A stretch of 64,000 nucleotides of DNA from CAVQMB01 sp963713445 (GCA_963713445.1 CAVQMB010000021.1:1-64000), one strand, 5' to 3'. Positions 7,889 to 16,338 are shown, counted from the stretch's first letter. Notes: a model not told the origin generated them from the sequence alone. Made by a program: numbers and translations.

Positions 7889-10342
7889 ATGGCCCGGCGC
7901 CAAGCCAATAAGGTTAAGGTGCCTGATGTACAAGGCGATCAGGAGGCAACAGCCCAGGCGGCGATTCTCGGGGCTGGATTACAGGAACAATCGATTCCAC
8001 AGATTAGTAACCAGCCGGTGGGCAAAGTCCTGTACCAAGCTCCTGCCGGTAACTCCTTCACTGCACCGGGCGCGACCGTGTACTTGGCTGTTTCCACCGG
8101 CCCTCAGCCGGTCGCGGTGCCCGACGTCACGGGTGAGGGTGAGGCGACCGCGCATGCAAACCTCAGCGGTGCAGGGTTTTCAGTCCAACCGATTCAGGTC
8201 ACCGACACGACCCACCCGGCCGGTACCGTAGTCAGTCAATCGCCCGCGGGCGGTACAGATGCGCCGTTGGGTTCTGGTGTCACCATCAACATCGCCGAGG
8301 GTCCCAACGCGGTCAAAGTACCGGATGTCACCGGCAGCCAGCTCTCCAGTGCTCAGGCACAGCTCCAGGGGGCCGGCTTCGCCCTTCAGGTGCTGCAGCA
8401 GACCAGCAACCAGCCGGTCGGCCAGGTCCTGACCGAATCCCCCGCCGGCAATACCTTCGCCGCCCCCGGCAGCACCGTCTATCTCGCCGTCTCCAGCGGC
8501 CCGCAGGCAGTGACCGTGCCCGATGTCATCGGCGAAGATCAGACCACCGCGATATCGAATCTCCACGGCGCGGGCTTCACGGTCAACCCCGTGCCGGTCG
8601 TGGACACGACCGACCCGGCCGGCCAGGTCATCAGCCAGACACCGACGGGCAATACCTCGGCACCGTTCGGTTCCAGCGTCTCGGTGCAGATCGCTACCGG
8701 CCCGACCCCGGTCAAGATCCCGGATGTCACCGGCAGCCAGCTCTCCAGTGCTCAGGCACAGCTCCAGGGGGCCGGCTTCGCCCTTCAGGTGCTGCAGCAG
8801 ACCAGCAACCAGCCGGTCGGCCAGGTCCTGACCGAATCGCCCGCCGGCAATACCTTCGCCGCACCCGGCAGCACCGTCTATCTCGCCGTCTCCAGCGGCC
8901 CGCAGTCAGTGACCGTGCCCGATGTCGTCGGTCAGGACCAAAACATCGCCGTGGCCAATATACAGGCCGTTGGGCTCTCGGCTTTCAAGGTCCCGACAGC
9001 CAGTTCCACCGTTGCCGCCGGGCAGGTCATCAGCCAGGCACCCAGCGGCGGCATCGCGGTAGCGGTCGGATCGACGGTCACCCTGCTGGTCTCCAGCGGA
9101 GCAAGCAACCTCAAGGTGCCCGACGTGACCAATCTGCCGCAGGATCAGGCCCAGAACGCACTGGTGGCGGCAGGATTCAAGCTCAGTAACATCGTGTTCG
9201 GGTATCAGACCGATAGCTCGAACCCCGGGACTGTCATCGCGCAAGACCCTGCAGCCAATTCGTTTGCGGCACCCGACGCGGTGATCACGCTGACGCTGTC
9301 CTCCGGTCCGATCACGGTCACGGTGCCTGACCTGACGAACATGGATCAGAATATCGCTCAGCAGCGCGCCACCGATGCAGGCCTGGCACCGACCATCCAG
9401 TATCAGTCCTCGAGTGGGGTTGCGGCGGGCATCGTGGTCGATCAGTCGCCCGCTCCCGGGACCGTGGTTGGGCTGCTGCACCCATTGACGCTGTTCGTGT
9501 CCACAGGGCCGGCACCCATAACCGTGCCAAGCGTCGTGGGACTGATGCAGAATCAAGCCCAGAATGCATTCACGGTCGCCGGCTTCAATGCCGCCAATAT
9601 CGTGTTCGCTTATCAGACCAACGATGCGCCAGCCGGAACGGTGCTTACTCAGAATCCGACCGCCGGCTCGGGGGCCCCCCAACGCGCTGATCACGCTGAC
9701 GCTGTCGAGCGGCCCGATCACCGTTACCGTACCGAACGTGATAGGCCAGGATCAGAACGTCGCCAGCCAGCATCTTATCGATGCCGGCCTGACGGTGCCG
9801 CCACCGGTGTACCTTGCCAACAGCAGCGTGCCTGCCGGGCAGGTCTTTCAGCAGTCGCCGCTGGCCAATACACAGGTCGGTCTATCACACCCGGTCACGA
9901 TTTTTGTGTCCATGGGTCCGGCACCCATAACGGTGCCCGATGTCGTCAATCTACCCCAGGACCAGGCACAAAAGGCGCTGGTGGCAGCGGGCTTCAGCAC
10001 CAGCAATATCGTCTTTGGCTACCAGAGCAATGCTGCCACTGCGGGCACGGTGCTGAATCAAAGCCCGGCGGCGAACACACCAGCGCCGCCCAACGCAATC
10101 CTCACACTGACGCTCTCCAGCGGACCCGTACTGTCAGCGTGCCTGACCTGACAGGACTCGGATCAGAACGTCGCCAGCCAGCGTCTGCTCGACATGGGGC
10201 TCGGTTTCCGCCGCACGGTATACATGGCCAACACAACGTGCCTGCCGGGCAGGTGTTCGAGCAGTCGCCTTTGAAGAACACTCAGGTCGGCCAGTCGCAC
10301 GGCGGTATCGCTGTTCATCTCGACTGGGGCCGACGCCGGTAA
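7889..10342 (+). CDS. Longest open segment of the PASTA-repeat gene (first half)
   Basis: This stretch is open as one frame, but only about 7910-9675 encodes PASTA repeats (domains 2 to 10 of the restored protein, from VKVPDVQG to QNPTAGSGA). Beyond 9675 the frame yields arginine-rich nonsense, while the PASTA pattern continues in the frame open to 10151. No signal peptide belongs to this frame; the leader is at 7637 in a different frame. Treat it as a fragment of the gene at 7637-11979, not as a protein of its own. Confidence 0.55.
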   Translation: MARRQANKVKVPDVQGDQEATAQAAILGAGLQEQSIPQISNQPVGKVLYQAPAGNSFTAPGATVYLAVSTGPQPVAVPDVTGEGEATAHANLSGAGFSVQPIQVTDTTHPAGTVVSQSPAGGTDAPLGSGVTINIAEGPNAVKVPDVTGSQLSSAQAQLQGAGFALQVLQQTSNQPVGQVLTESPAGNTFAAPGSTVYLAVSSGPQAVTVPDVIGEDQTTAISNLHGAGFTVNPVPVVDTTDPAGQVISQTPTGNTSAPFGSSVSVQIATGPTPVKIPDVTGSQLSSAQAQLQGAGFALQVLQQTSNQPVGQVLTESPAGNTFAAPGSTVYLAVSSGPQSVTVPDVVGQDQNIAVANIQAVGLSAFKVPTASSTVAAGQVISQAPSGGIAVAVGSTVTLLVSSGASNLKVPDVTNLPQDQAQNALVAAGFKLSNIVFGYQTDSSNPGTVIAQDPAANSFAAPDAVITLTLSSGPITVTVPDLTNMDQNIAQQRATDAGLAPTIQYQSSSGVAAGIVVDQSPAPGTVVGLLHPLTLFVSTGPAPITVPSVVGLMQNQAQNAFTVAGFNAANIVFAYQTNDAPAGTVLTQNPTAGSGAPQRADHADAVERPDHRYRTERDRPGSERRQPASYRCRPDGAATGVPCQQQRACRAGLSAVAAGQYTGRSITPGHDFCVHGSGTHNGARCRQSTPGPGTKGAGGSGLQHQQYRLWLPEQCCHCGHGAESKPGGEHTSAAQRNPHTDALQRTRTVSVPDLTGLGSERRQPASARHGARFPPHGIHGQHNVPAGQVFEQSPLKNTQVGQSHGGIAVHLDWGRRR
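8321..8528 (+). repeat. Near-identical direct repeat within PASTA gene, copy 1
   Basis: About 205 bases encoding one PASTA domain (VTGSQLSSAQAQLQGAGF and onwards) recur almost base for base 399 bases downstream at 8720-8927. The intervening domain is not duplicated at this level of identity. This points to a recent two-domain (132-133 codon) duplication or gene conversion inside the array. Confidence 0.85.
8720..8927 (+). repeat. Near-identical direct repeat within PASTA gene, copy 2
   Basis: Second copy of the block at 8321-8528. The two differ at only a few third-codon positions, for example tcccccgcc versus tcgcccgcc. Such repeats are a known source of assembly trouble, which may relate to the frameshifts downstream. 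Confidence 0.85.
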
Positions 10343-10344
10343 CG

Positions 10345-11979
10345 GTGCCGGATGTTTCCTCCGGGCAGAATCTCACTCAGGGCGAGGCCACGGCACAGCT
10401 CCAGCTTCTGGGTCTGCAGGTCGCGACGACGCCGAAAACGAGCACGGTTGCGGCCGGCACGGTGATCGGCCAGATCCCTTCGGCCGGTGCCCAGGTGGCG
10501 CCCGGTTCGACGGTCACACTGGTGGTCTCCAGTGGCCCCACGCTGGTCACAGTGCCAGATTTCACCGGCATGGATCAGAACATCGCCAAACAACGCCTGC
10601 TGGATCTCGGCCTGGGCTTCGGACTGAATTATCAGCCCCGCAGCGACATTCCGGCAGGTCAGGTATTCCAGCAATCGCCGCTAAGCGGCACGCAGGTGCC
10701 TTTGGGCACACCGGTGTCGCTGTTCGTGTCGACCGGGCCGACACCGATTACCGTGCCTGACGTCACCGGCCAACTGCAGGATGTCGCCACCGTGACACTG
10801 CAGAATGCCGGCCTGCAGGTCACGGTCGTAAGCCAGACCAGCACGACCGTGCCAAAAGGTGAGGTCATCAGCCAGATCCCGGCGAATCCGGCCCAGGTAC
10901 CGCCGAACACCACGGTGACGATCTTCGTGTCGTCAGGGCTACAGAGCGTCACCGTGCCGGATGTGACGGGTCTGGCGCAGATCATTGCGCAAACCACGAT
11001 TACCTCGGCAGGCCTCACCTACACGACACAACCGGTGAACAGCCCCAATGTACCGGTGGGTGTAATCGCCAGTCAGGTACCAAGCGGAGGCGCGACAGCG
11101 AATGTCGGCAGTAGCGTGACGCTGTTCGTATCAAGCGGCGCTGCTCTCATCACCGTACCGAATGTAGTCGGCCTTGCTCAGAACCAGGCGGAAAAAGCCA
11201 TGACGGTTGTGGGCTTCAACGCCAGCAACATTGTCATCGCGCAGCAAAACAACATTGCCGCGGCCGGTACCGTCCTTGCGCAGGATCCCGCTGCGGGCGC
11301 CAGCGCGTCGCCCGACGCTTTGATCAAACTGACCGTATCGACAGGCATGGTCACCGTACCCAGCGTGGTCGGTTTGACCCAGAGCGACGCCGTCAATCAA
11401 ATCACCAGCGCCAGCTTGCTGGTGTCGATCGTCACGGCATCCAGTGAAACCGTACCCGCGGGCATCGTCATCAGCCAGACCCCCGCCCCGGGTGTCGCCG
11501 TCAACCCGGGTACGACAGTCGTGATTACGGTGTCGTCAGGTCCCGCCGGCACCAGTGGCACATCCGGCACTAGCGGCACCTCGGGAACGAGTGGCACGTC
11601 CGGCACCAGCGGCACGTCGGGGACATCGGGTACCAGCGGCACCTCCGGCACCAGTGGTACTTCCGGCACGTCGGGCACCAGTGGCACCTCCGGCACCAGC
11701 AGTGGCACCCCCCCCAGTCAGGTCGCGGTACCCAGTGTCATCGGGCTCAACTTCGCCGATGCCAGTAACATTCTGGCTTCGGACCATCTGGCGGTCGCCG
11801 TCACTATCGTCTACCGCAACGACATCCCCGCCGGCCTGGTGGTCGGTCAGGATCCGTCGCCCACCACCATGGTGACGGTAGGTAGTACAGTAACCCTGAC
11901 GCTGGTCGCGCAAACGCAGCCTGGAAGCGGGGGTACTGTACCCGGTCCCTGGACCTTGCCACTGGATCAGGTTCGTTGA
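10345..11979 (+). CDS. C-terminal open segment of the PASTA-repeat gene
   Basis: This uninterrupted 544-residue segment holds PASTA domains 14 to 19 of the restored protein, the 16-fold TSG linker, the final PASTA domain with VYRNDIPAGLVVGQDPSP, and the tail PGPWTLPLDQVR. The start shown is arbitrary: the frame simply enters from the frameshifted region upstream, and no signal peptide or convincing ribosome site is present. It shows most clearly what the intact protein looks like and matches the C-terminus of the second PASTA protein at 13592-15334. Confidence 0.7.
   Translation: MPDVSSGQNLTQGEATAQLQLLGLQVATTPKTSTVAAGTVIGQIPSAGAQVAPGSTVTLVVSSGPTLVTVPDFTGMDQNIAKQRLLDLGLGFGLNYQPRSDIPAGQVFQQSPLSGTQVPLGTPVSLFVSTGPTPITVPDVTGQLQDVATVTLQNAGLQVTVVSQTSTTVPKGEVISQIPANPAQVPPNTTVTIFVSSGLQSVTVPDVTGLAQIIAQTTITSAGLTYTTQPVNSPNVPVGVIASQVPSGGATANVGSSVTLFVSSGAALITVPNVVGLAQNQAEKAMTVVGFNASNIVIAQQNNIAAAGTVLAQDPAAGASASPDALIKLTVSTGMVTVPSVVGLTQSDAVNQITSASLLVSIVTASSETVPAGIVISQTPAPGVAVNPGTTVVITVSSGPAGTSGTSGTSGTSGTSGTSGTSGTSGTSGTSGTSGTSGTSGTSGTSGTSGTSSGTPPSQVAVPSVIGLNFADASNILASDHLAVAVTIVYRNDIPAGLVVGQDPSPTTMVTVGSTVTLTLVAQTQPGSGGTVPGPWTLPLDQVR
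11551..11694 (+). repeat. Sixteen tandem Thr-Ser-Gly codon triplets
   Basis: Nine-base units encode TSG sixteen times without a break. Codons are mixed (acc/aca/act/acg, agt/tcc/agc/tcg/tct-free, ggc/gga/ggg/ggt), so the DNA is far less repetitive than the peptide. This indicates an old linker kept by selection on the protein, and it should form a flexible spacer that lifts the last PASTA domain away from the array. Confidence 0.9.
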
Positions 11980-12003
11980 TTACCGCTTACTGACAGAGGT
12001 CGA

Positions 12004-12924
12004 TTGATGATTCGCTTAGTCGCCACACTACTCCTGGTCAGCGCGACCTTTGCCGCCAGCGCCAGCAATTTCATCGAGCCGGAGCCCGGCTGGTGGTACA
12101 ACAGCAGCGAGCCGGGCTACGGTTTCGACATCGAGCAGCAGTCCGATCAGTTGCTGGTAGGCATTTTCGCCTACGATCAGTCAGGAAACCCGACCTGGTA
12201 CACGGCATCCGGCCACTATGACAACGTCCATGGGATCTTCTCGGGCCAGGCCCAGCAGTGGGGCAACGGCCCCTGCCTCGGCTGCAATTATGTACCCCCG
12301 AGTGTCGCCAGCAGCCCCGCCACGGTCACCATCACCTTTATCGACAGGTCGCACGCGACCGTGTCCTGGAACGGCAAGAGCTTTCCCATCACGCGGTTCA
12401 GCCAGGGCTGGCCGGATCAGCCGTCCAAGCTTCTGGGCGGCTGGAATATCACCACCAGCATGTTGACCGGCAGCTTGATGCCGATCGGCGATCTCCTCAA
12501 TTTCTATCAAACCGGGCAGGCAAACAGCCTGCCGGCCATTCGCGGTTGCAGAATCCTGAGCCCGGAAATCCCTGCGACGGGCTATTTCTACACGGCACAG
12601 GATATGTACGCCGTGATCGTCGACACTCCGGCGAGCCAAATACCGGGCAGCCAGAACACGTATACCTACTATGAGTTCCATTTCGAGGGTCTGAACAAGA
12701 TCCGGGGCAGCGTGTGGATCGTGCCGTTTGGGAGCACACCCAACGGCAGCGGTTCGCAGATGGTCGGTTACCGGACGGTGCAAAATGTCGGTGCCTGCTC
12801 GCCGCCCACGACTACCGATCTGCCGCCGTTCAAGTCGATGGGCGTTTCGACCAGTACCACCATGCCGGCGACCGTCGACGCCCGCTTCCAGAGCGTGCTC
12901 AATCTGCTGCAATCAGGGAATTGA
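12004..12924 (+). CDS. Secreted protein with Trp-rich GWWYN motif, function unknown
   Basis: A 306-residue protein with a signal peptide (MIRLVATLLLVSATFAASAS). The mature N-terminus reads PEPGWWYNSSEPGYGF followed by DIEQQSDQLLVGIFAYDQSG and NPTWYTASG. This aromatic pattern recurs in many exported proteins of gammaproteobacteria, often as repeats in surface or adhesin-like proteins; I know of no proven function. A CLGC pair (near residue 95) and two later cysteines could form disulfides. The ATG is preceded by CAGAGGTCGATTG. It lies 24 bases after the giant PASTA gene and overlaps the next gene by one base, so it is part of one operon. Confidence 0.75.
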   Translation: MMIRLVATLLLVSATFAASASNFIEPEPGWWYNSSEPGYGFDIEQQSDQLLVGIFAYDQSGNPTWYTASGHYDNVHGIFSGQAQQWGNGPCLGCNYVPPSVASSPATVTITFIDRSHATVSWNGKSFPITRFSQGWPDQPSKLLGGWNITTSMLTGSLMPIGDLLNFYQTGQANSLPAIRGCRILSPEIPATGYFYTAQDMYAVIVDTPASQIPGSQNTYTYYEFHFEGLNKIRGSVWIVPFGSTPNGSGSQMVGYRTVQNVGACSPPTTTDLPPFKSMGVSTSTTMPATVDARFQSVLNLLQSGN

Positions 12925-13448
12925 TGTCGCCGCTACTGATGCAAAAGGCCGTATTCACCACCCTTCTGTCGCTGCTGCTTCTGGTGGCAGCGACGTTCAA
13001 CGCTCAGGCCGCAAATGGCATTGCGGTCCTGAATTTCGAACTCAAGGACCTGACCATGCAGCCGAACACGCCGCAGGCCAGGGCCTTCACCGCCAAGGTC
13101 GCGCCCCTGCTGCGCAAGCAACTCGCCCATGACGGGCTCAAGGTGATCGACATACCCGCCGCGGCCCAGAACAAGGCCAACGCCGGCATGGGTTATCTGT
13201 ACCAGCATTCCGACGTGGCAGCGCAGTTGGCGCAGAACTACGGTGCGGCCTTTGTGGTGGTGGGCCGCGTGCACCGGCCGACATTCCTGTTCCAGTATCT
13301 CAAAGCGCATCTGGTCGACGTGCGCACCGGCCGGCTGGTCGGCGACTTCGAGGTGGAGCTGAAAGGCCAGCAGGACCGCTTGCTGAAGCGCGGTGTGCAG
13401 AGTCTGGCCGGGCAGATCGAAGGCGGGGTGAAGTCAGTAAGCCATTGA
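12924..13448 (+). CDS. DUF2380-family exported protein
   Basis: A 174-residue product with a signal peptide (VFTTLLSLLLLVAATFNAQA). The mature part starts IAVLNFELKD and contains FVVVGRVHR and LVDVRTGRLVGDFEVELKG, the pattern of the DUF2380 family: small periplasmic proteins of unknown function with a fold like the N-terminal domain of penicillin-binding-protein activators and curli-secretion factors (that resemblance is recalled, not computed). The start ATG at 12924 overlaps the stop of the preceding gene (TGATG), implying translational coupling. Confidence 0.7.
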   Translation: MSPLLMQKAVFTTLLSLLLLVAATFNAQAANGIAVLNFELKDLTMQPNTPQARAFTAKVAPLLRKQLAHDGLKVIDIPAAAQNKANAGMGYLYQHSDVAAQLAQNYGAAFVVVGRVHRPTFLFQYLKAHLVDVRTGRLVGDFEVELKGQQDRLLKRGVQSLAGQIEGGVKSVSH

Positions 13449-13450
13449 GT

Positions 13451-13465
13451 CATGCATAGTGCATG
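13451..13465. repeat. Short perfect inverted repeat CATGCA-TAG-TGCATG
   Basis: Six-base arms with a three-base centre sit immediately after the DUF2380 stop codon. It could be a protein-binding site or part of a terminator for the upstream operon; there is no T-run after it. Confidence 0.4.
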
Positions 13466-13485
13466 TTGCTGGCAGCAAAGCATCA

Positions 13486-13525
13486 ATAGATTAGGCCTTA
13501 CTGGCTTTGTCGGTACCTAATCTAT
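13486..13525. repeat. Inverted repeat with 10-base arms upstream of second PASTA gene
   Basis: ATAGATTAGG (13486-13495) and CCTAATCTAT (13516-13525) are perfect reverse complements separated by 20 bases. The element lies between the DUF2380 gene and the second PASTA gene. It may be an operator or an mRNA hairpin in the leader of the PASTA gene; AT-rich arms favour a binding site. Confidence 0.5.
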
Positions 13526-13591
13526 GTTGTCGCTGATAAGACGGAACCACCAGTGCGGGGGCGTCACGTGGGCACACCTGTAAAACCGAGC

Positions 13592-15334
13592 ATGAACAGC
13601 GGACGCAAAAGTCGTGCGGTATCAATGACTGACCCGATCCGGAATTATAAACGGGTGACGGGGGTGTCACCGGCATTACGTCAGGGATCGATTACGCGTT
13701 TATTCACAACCTGTTTGATGCTCGCGCTGATAGGGTTGATTCAGTGCGTCGCGCTACCGCTGGCGCATGCCGACATCACCATGCCAAACGTCGTCGGTAA
13801 GGATCCTGCTGTCGCGGAAGCACTGTTGACGTCGGCAGGGTTTACCAGTACCCCAACGGTCCTCCAATTAACCACTGATTCGACGATCACGGTCGGCAAA
13901 ATCGCCGAACAGGTGCCGCTAGCAAGCACGAAATTCACCGACCCGAATACTGCCGTCACGCTCTATCAATCAGCGGGTATCATTTCCATGCCCGACGTTA
14001 AGGGAATGGCGCAGTCCGCCGGACAGGCCACGCTGCAAGCAGCGGGCTTCAACAGTATCACGGTGATTCAGCAAAGCAGTTCCACGGTCGCCAGCGGCAC
14101 GATAATCAGCCAGTCGCCGGCAGCCGGGACCTCCAATGTCGATGCGAGTACTGCGGTCACAATTACTGTCTCCAGCGGACCGCAAACTGTCAATGTGCCC
14201 AATGTGATCGGAAAAACACAGGATATCGCTCAAGCGTCCATCCAGTCTCTGGGCTTGGTTGTCGCCACCCAGACAGTCCCCAGCGCCACCGTTGCCGCCG
14301 GCTCAGTGGCTGATCAGGTGCCCGCTGCCAACACATCCGTCGCCGTCGGCTCCACCGTCACGCTCTACATCTCGTCCGGCCCGGCGCCGGTCAACATGCC
14401 CAACGTGGTCGGGCTCACCCAGACTCAGGCGCAGTCGGTCCTGACGGCCGCCGGCTTCAACGCCAGCAACATCATCACCCAGCAGCAGAACGACACCTCG
14501 GCCGCTAACACCGTGCTGGCCCAGAGTCCGGCGGCCAACACCCAGGTCGTCCCGACGGCCATCGTCACGCTGACCGTGTCGTCCGGCTTAGTCGACGTGC
14601 CCAACGTGGTCGGCCTCACCCAGAATGACGCCACCAATGCGCTAACCGGCGCCGGCTTATTTGTGTCCATCATCACCGCACCCGATCCAACCGCCACCCC
14701 CGGCGTGGTACTGTCACAGATTCCGGTAGCCGGTGCCGCCGTAAAGCCCCGCAGCACGGTCACAATTACCCTCCCTGCCAGCACCGGCGGTAGTTCCAGC
14801 GGCAGCTCCAGCGGCAGCAGTTCCGGCACCAGCGGTTCAGGCAGCGGCACCGCGACGGTGCCGCAGACGATCGGCCTGTCAGCCGCCGCTGCCGAGGCCG
14901 CCGTCCAAAATGCCGGTTTCAGCGTGAAAATACGTACCGAGGTCCGTACCGACGTACCCGGTGGCCAGGTCGTCGACCAGAGCCCGGCTGCCAACACCAT
15001 CACCCAGGCCGGCACCGTGGTAACCCTGGTGGTCGCCCAGACTCCGCCCGGCGCCGGCCAGGTCACCGTGCCCAATGTAATCGGCCAGAATTTCTCCGAT
15101 GCCACGATGACCCTGCAGTCGGCCGGTCTGCAGACGACCGTGGAAGTCGTCTACCGGAACGATCTGCCGGCGGGTGTCGTGGTCAGCGAGAAACCGTCTC
15201 CCTACACCAACGTAGCGGAAAACAGCACCATTACCCTGACGCTGATCGTCCAGCTAGTGCCTGGAACGAGCAGCGGCACACCCGGCAGCAGCGGCGCAAG
15301 CCCGTGGGGCGTCCCACTCGACCAGCTGCGTTAA
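13592..15334 (+). CDS. Secreted PASTA-repeat protein (7 domains)
   Basis: Export is shown by a hydrophobic stretch LFTTCLMLALIGLIQCVALPLAHA preceded by a basic segment, read here as a signal peptide. Five PASTA domains follow (from ITMPNVVGKD to about residue 400), then a Ser-Gly linker (GSSSG repeats), two more PASTA domains and the tail SPWGVPLDQLR. The last domain (VVYRNDLPAGVVVSEKPSP) and the tail match the end of the giant PASTA protein upstream. The start is uncertain: GTG 13553, ATG 13592 and ATG 13625 are all in frame and none has a strong ribosome site. There is no kinase, PBP or hydrolase domain. It is convergent with yheT. Confidence 0.8.
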   Translation: MNSGRKSRAVSMTDPIRNYKRVTGVSPALRQGSITRLFTTCLMLALIGLIQCVALPLAHADITMPNVVGKDPAVAEALLTSAGFTSTPTVLQLTTDSTITVGKIAEQVPLASTKFTDPNTAVTLYQSAGIISMPDVKGMAQSAGQATLQAAGFNSITVIQQSSSTVASGTIISQSPAAGTSNVDASTAVTITVSSGPQTVNVPNVIGKTQDIAQASIQSLGLVVATQTVPSATVAAGSVADQVPAANTSVAVGSTVTLYISSGPAPVNMPNVVGLTQTQAQSVLTAAGFNASNIITQQQNDTSAANTVLAQSPAANTQVVPTAIVTLTVSSGLVDVPNVVGLTQNDATNALTGAGLFVSIITAPDPTATPGVVLSQIPVAGAAVKPRSTVTITLPASTGGSSSGSSSGSSSGTSGSGSGTATVPQTIGLSAAAAEAAVQNAGFSVKIRTEVRTDVPGGQVVDQSPAANTITQAGTVVTLVVAQTPPGAGQVTVPNVIGQNFSDATMTLQSAGLQTTVEVVYRNDLPAGVVVSEKPSPYTNVAENSTITLTLIVQLVPGTSSGTPGSSGASPWGVPLDQLR

Positions 15335-15362
15335 ATGACCGTACGCCTGATGGCAACCCCGG

Positions 15363-16331
15363 TCAGGCCAGGTGATCGCCGAGATGGGTCGGTATCCGCC
15401 GCTCCAGCCAGTAGCGGCCGCGACCGGGCCAGGCGCCCTCGACGAAGCCGACGTGGCCGCCGCTGCCACTCAGTTCCAGGGTCACCGACGGGCTTAACTC
15501 CTGCTCGGACGGGATCGCATCCGCCAGCAGGAACGGATCGTCCCGCGCGTGCAGGATCAGCGTCGGTACGGCAATGGCGGCGAGATACGCCCGGCAACTG
15601 GCACGGGCGTAATAGTCCGCCACGCCGCTGTAGCCATGCAGCGGTGCGGTGATGCTGTCGTCAAAGTCGAAGAAGTTGCGCAATTCACCGAGTCGTTCCA
15701 GCGCCAGCGGCGCATCGTCACGGCCGGCGAATTTGCGCCGGTAGCTGGCTTTGCACGAGGCCAGCAGACTGTACTGGTAGATCCGTGACGCCCCAAGCGA
15801 CATGCGCCGGGCCGCGCGTTCCAGCAGGAACGGCACCGATACCGCGGCGGCGGTGGCCAGCGGCGTGCGCCGCCCGGCTTCGCCCAGCCACTTGAGCAGC
15901 ATACTGGCACCTAGGGAGTAGCCGACCGCGGCCAGCGGCCGAGCCGGGTAGCGTTGCCGCAGCACGCCGACAACGTGCGCCAGGTCATCGGTGACGCCGG
16001 CGCAGTAGCTTCGCGCCAGCCGGTTGGGTTCACCGCTGCAGTTCCTAAAGTGCATCACCAGGCCCTGCCAGCCGCGCGCAGCGACTGCCGCAAGCAACCC
16101 GCGTGCATAGCCGGACCGGCTGGAGCCTTCCAGGCCGTGCAGGATCAGTACCACCGGACCGGACCGTTGCGGTCCCCAGTCCAGGTCGAGGAAATCGCCG
16201 TCCGCCAGTTCCAGCCGCTCGCGCCGCAGTACCACTTGCGGCCGGCGTCGCACCAGCGCCGGCCACAGGGTCTGCAGATGCGGCCCCGGCAGCCACCAGG
16301 CCGGGCGGAATCCGGCGGCACGAATCGGCAT
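15363..16331 (-). CDS. YheT-family alpha/beta hydrolase
   Basis: A 322-residue hydrolase of the YheT/ABHD1-3 group. It begins with the family N-terminus (WWLPGPHLQTLWPAL), then the oxyanion region LILHGLEGSSRS, the nucleophile elbow GYSLGASMLLKWLGE, and a late GGHVGF with the catalytic histidine; the acid is likely in HARDDPFL. E. coli YheT has esterase activity with no settled natural substrate. It starts 7 bases after the CoA-transferase stop, so the two are co-transcribed. Confidence 0.88.
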   Translation of the reverse strand: MPIRAAGFRPAWWLPGPHLQTLWPALVRRRPQVVLRRERLELADGDFLDLDWGPQRSGPVVLILHGLEGSSRSGYARGLLAAVAARGWQGLVMHFRNCSGEPNRLARSYCAGVTDDLAHVVGVLRQRYPARPLAAVGYSLGASMLLKWLGEAGRRTPLATAAAVSVPFLLERAARRMSLGASRIYQYSLLASCKASYRRKFAGRDDAPLALERLGELRNFFDFDDSITAPLHGYSGVADYYARASCRAYLAAIAVPTLILHARDDPFLLADAIPSEQELSPSVTLELSGSGGHVGFVEGAWPGRGRYWLERRIPTHLGDHLA

Positions 16332-16338
16332 GGTCCGT

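Larger units (their letters stand above)
7637..11979 (+). pseudogene. Giant secreted PASTA-repeat protein (about 20 domains), interrupted by frameshifts
   Basis: The gene starts with a clean signal peptide (MFRKYLLLIGLLLSAFAGTAYA) and then runs through roughly 20 PASTA domains of about 66 residues, each opening with VPDV/VPNV plus G and ending in VTLxVSSGP. After domain 19 comes a linker of 16 TSG tripeptides, one last PASTA domain and the tail PWTLPLDQVR. The reading is broken near 7740, 7895, 9680, 10135 and several times between 10150 and 10340; each time the PASTA pattern resumes at once in another frame. Restored length would be about 1450 residues. PASTA domains bind peptidoglycan fragments or beta-lactams in kinases and PBPs, but no kinase or transpeptidase domain is attached here. 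It could be a cell-wall or surface scaffold; the function is unknown. Confidence 0.75.

Noticed and set aside
7637..15334. PASTA proteins as serine/threonine kinases or penicillin-binding proteins
   Set aside because: No kinase, transpeptidase or other catalytic domain and no membrane anchor other than the signal peptides is present.
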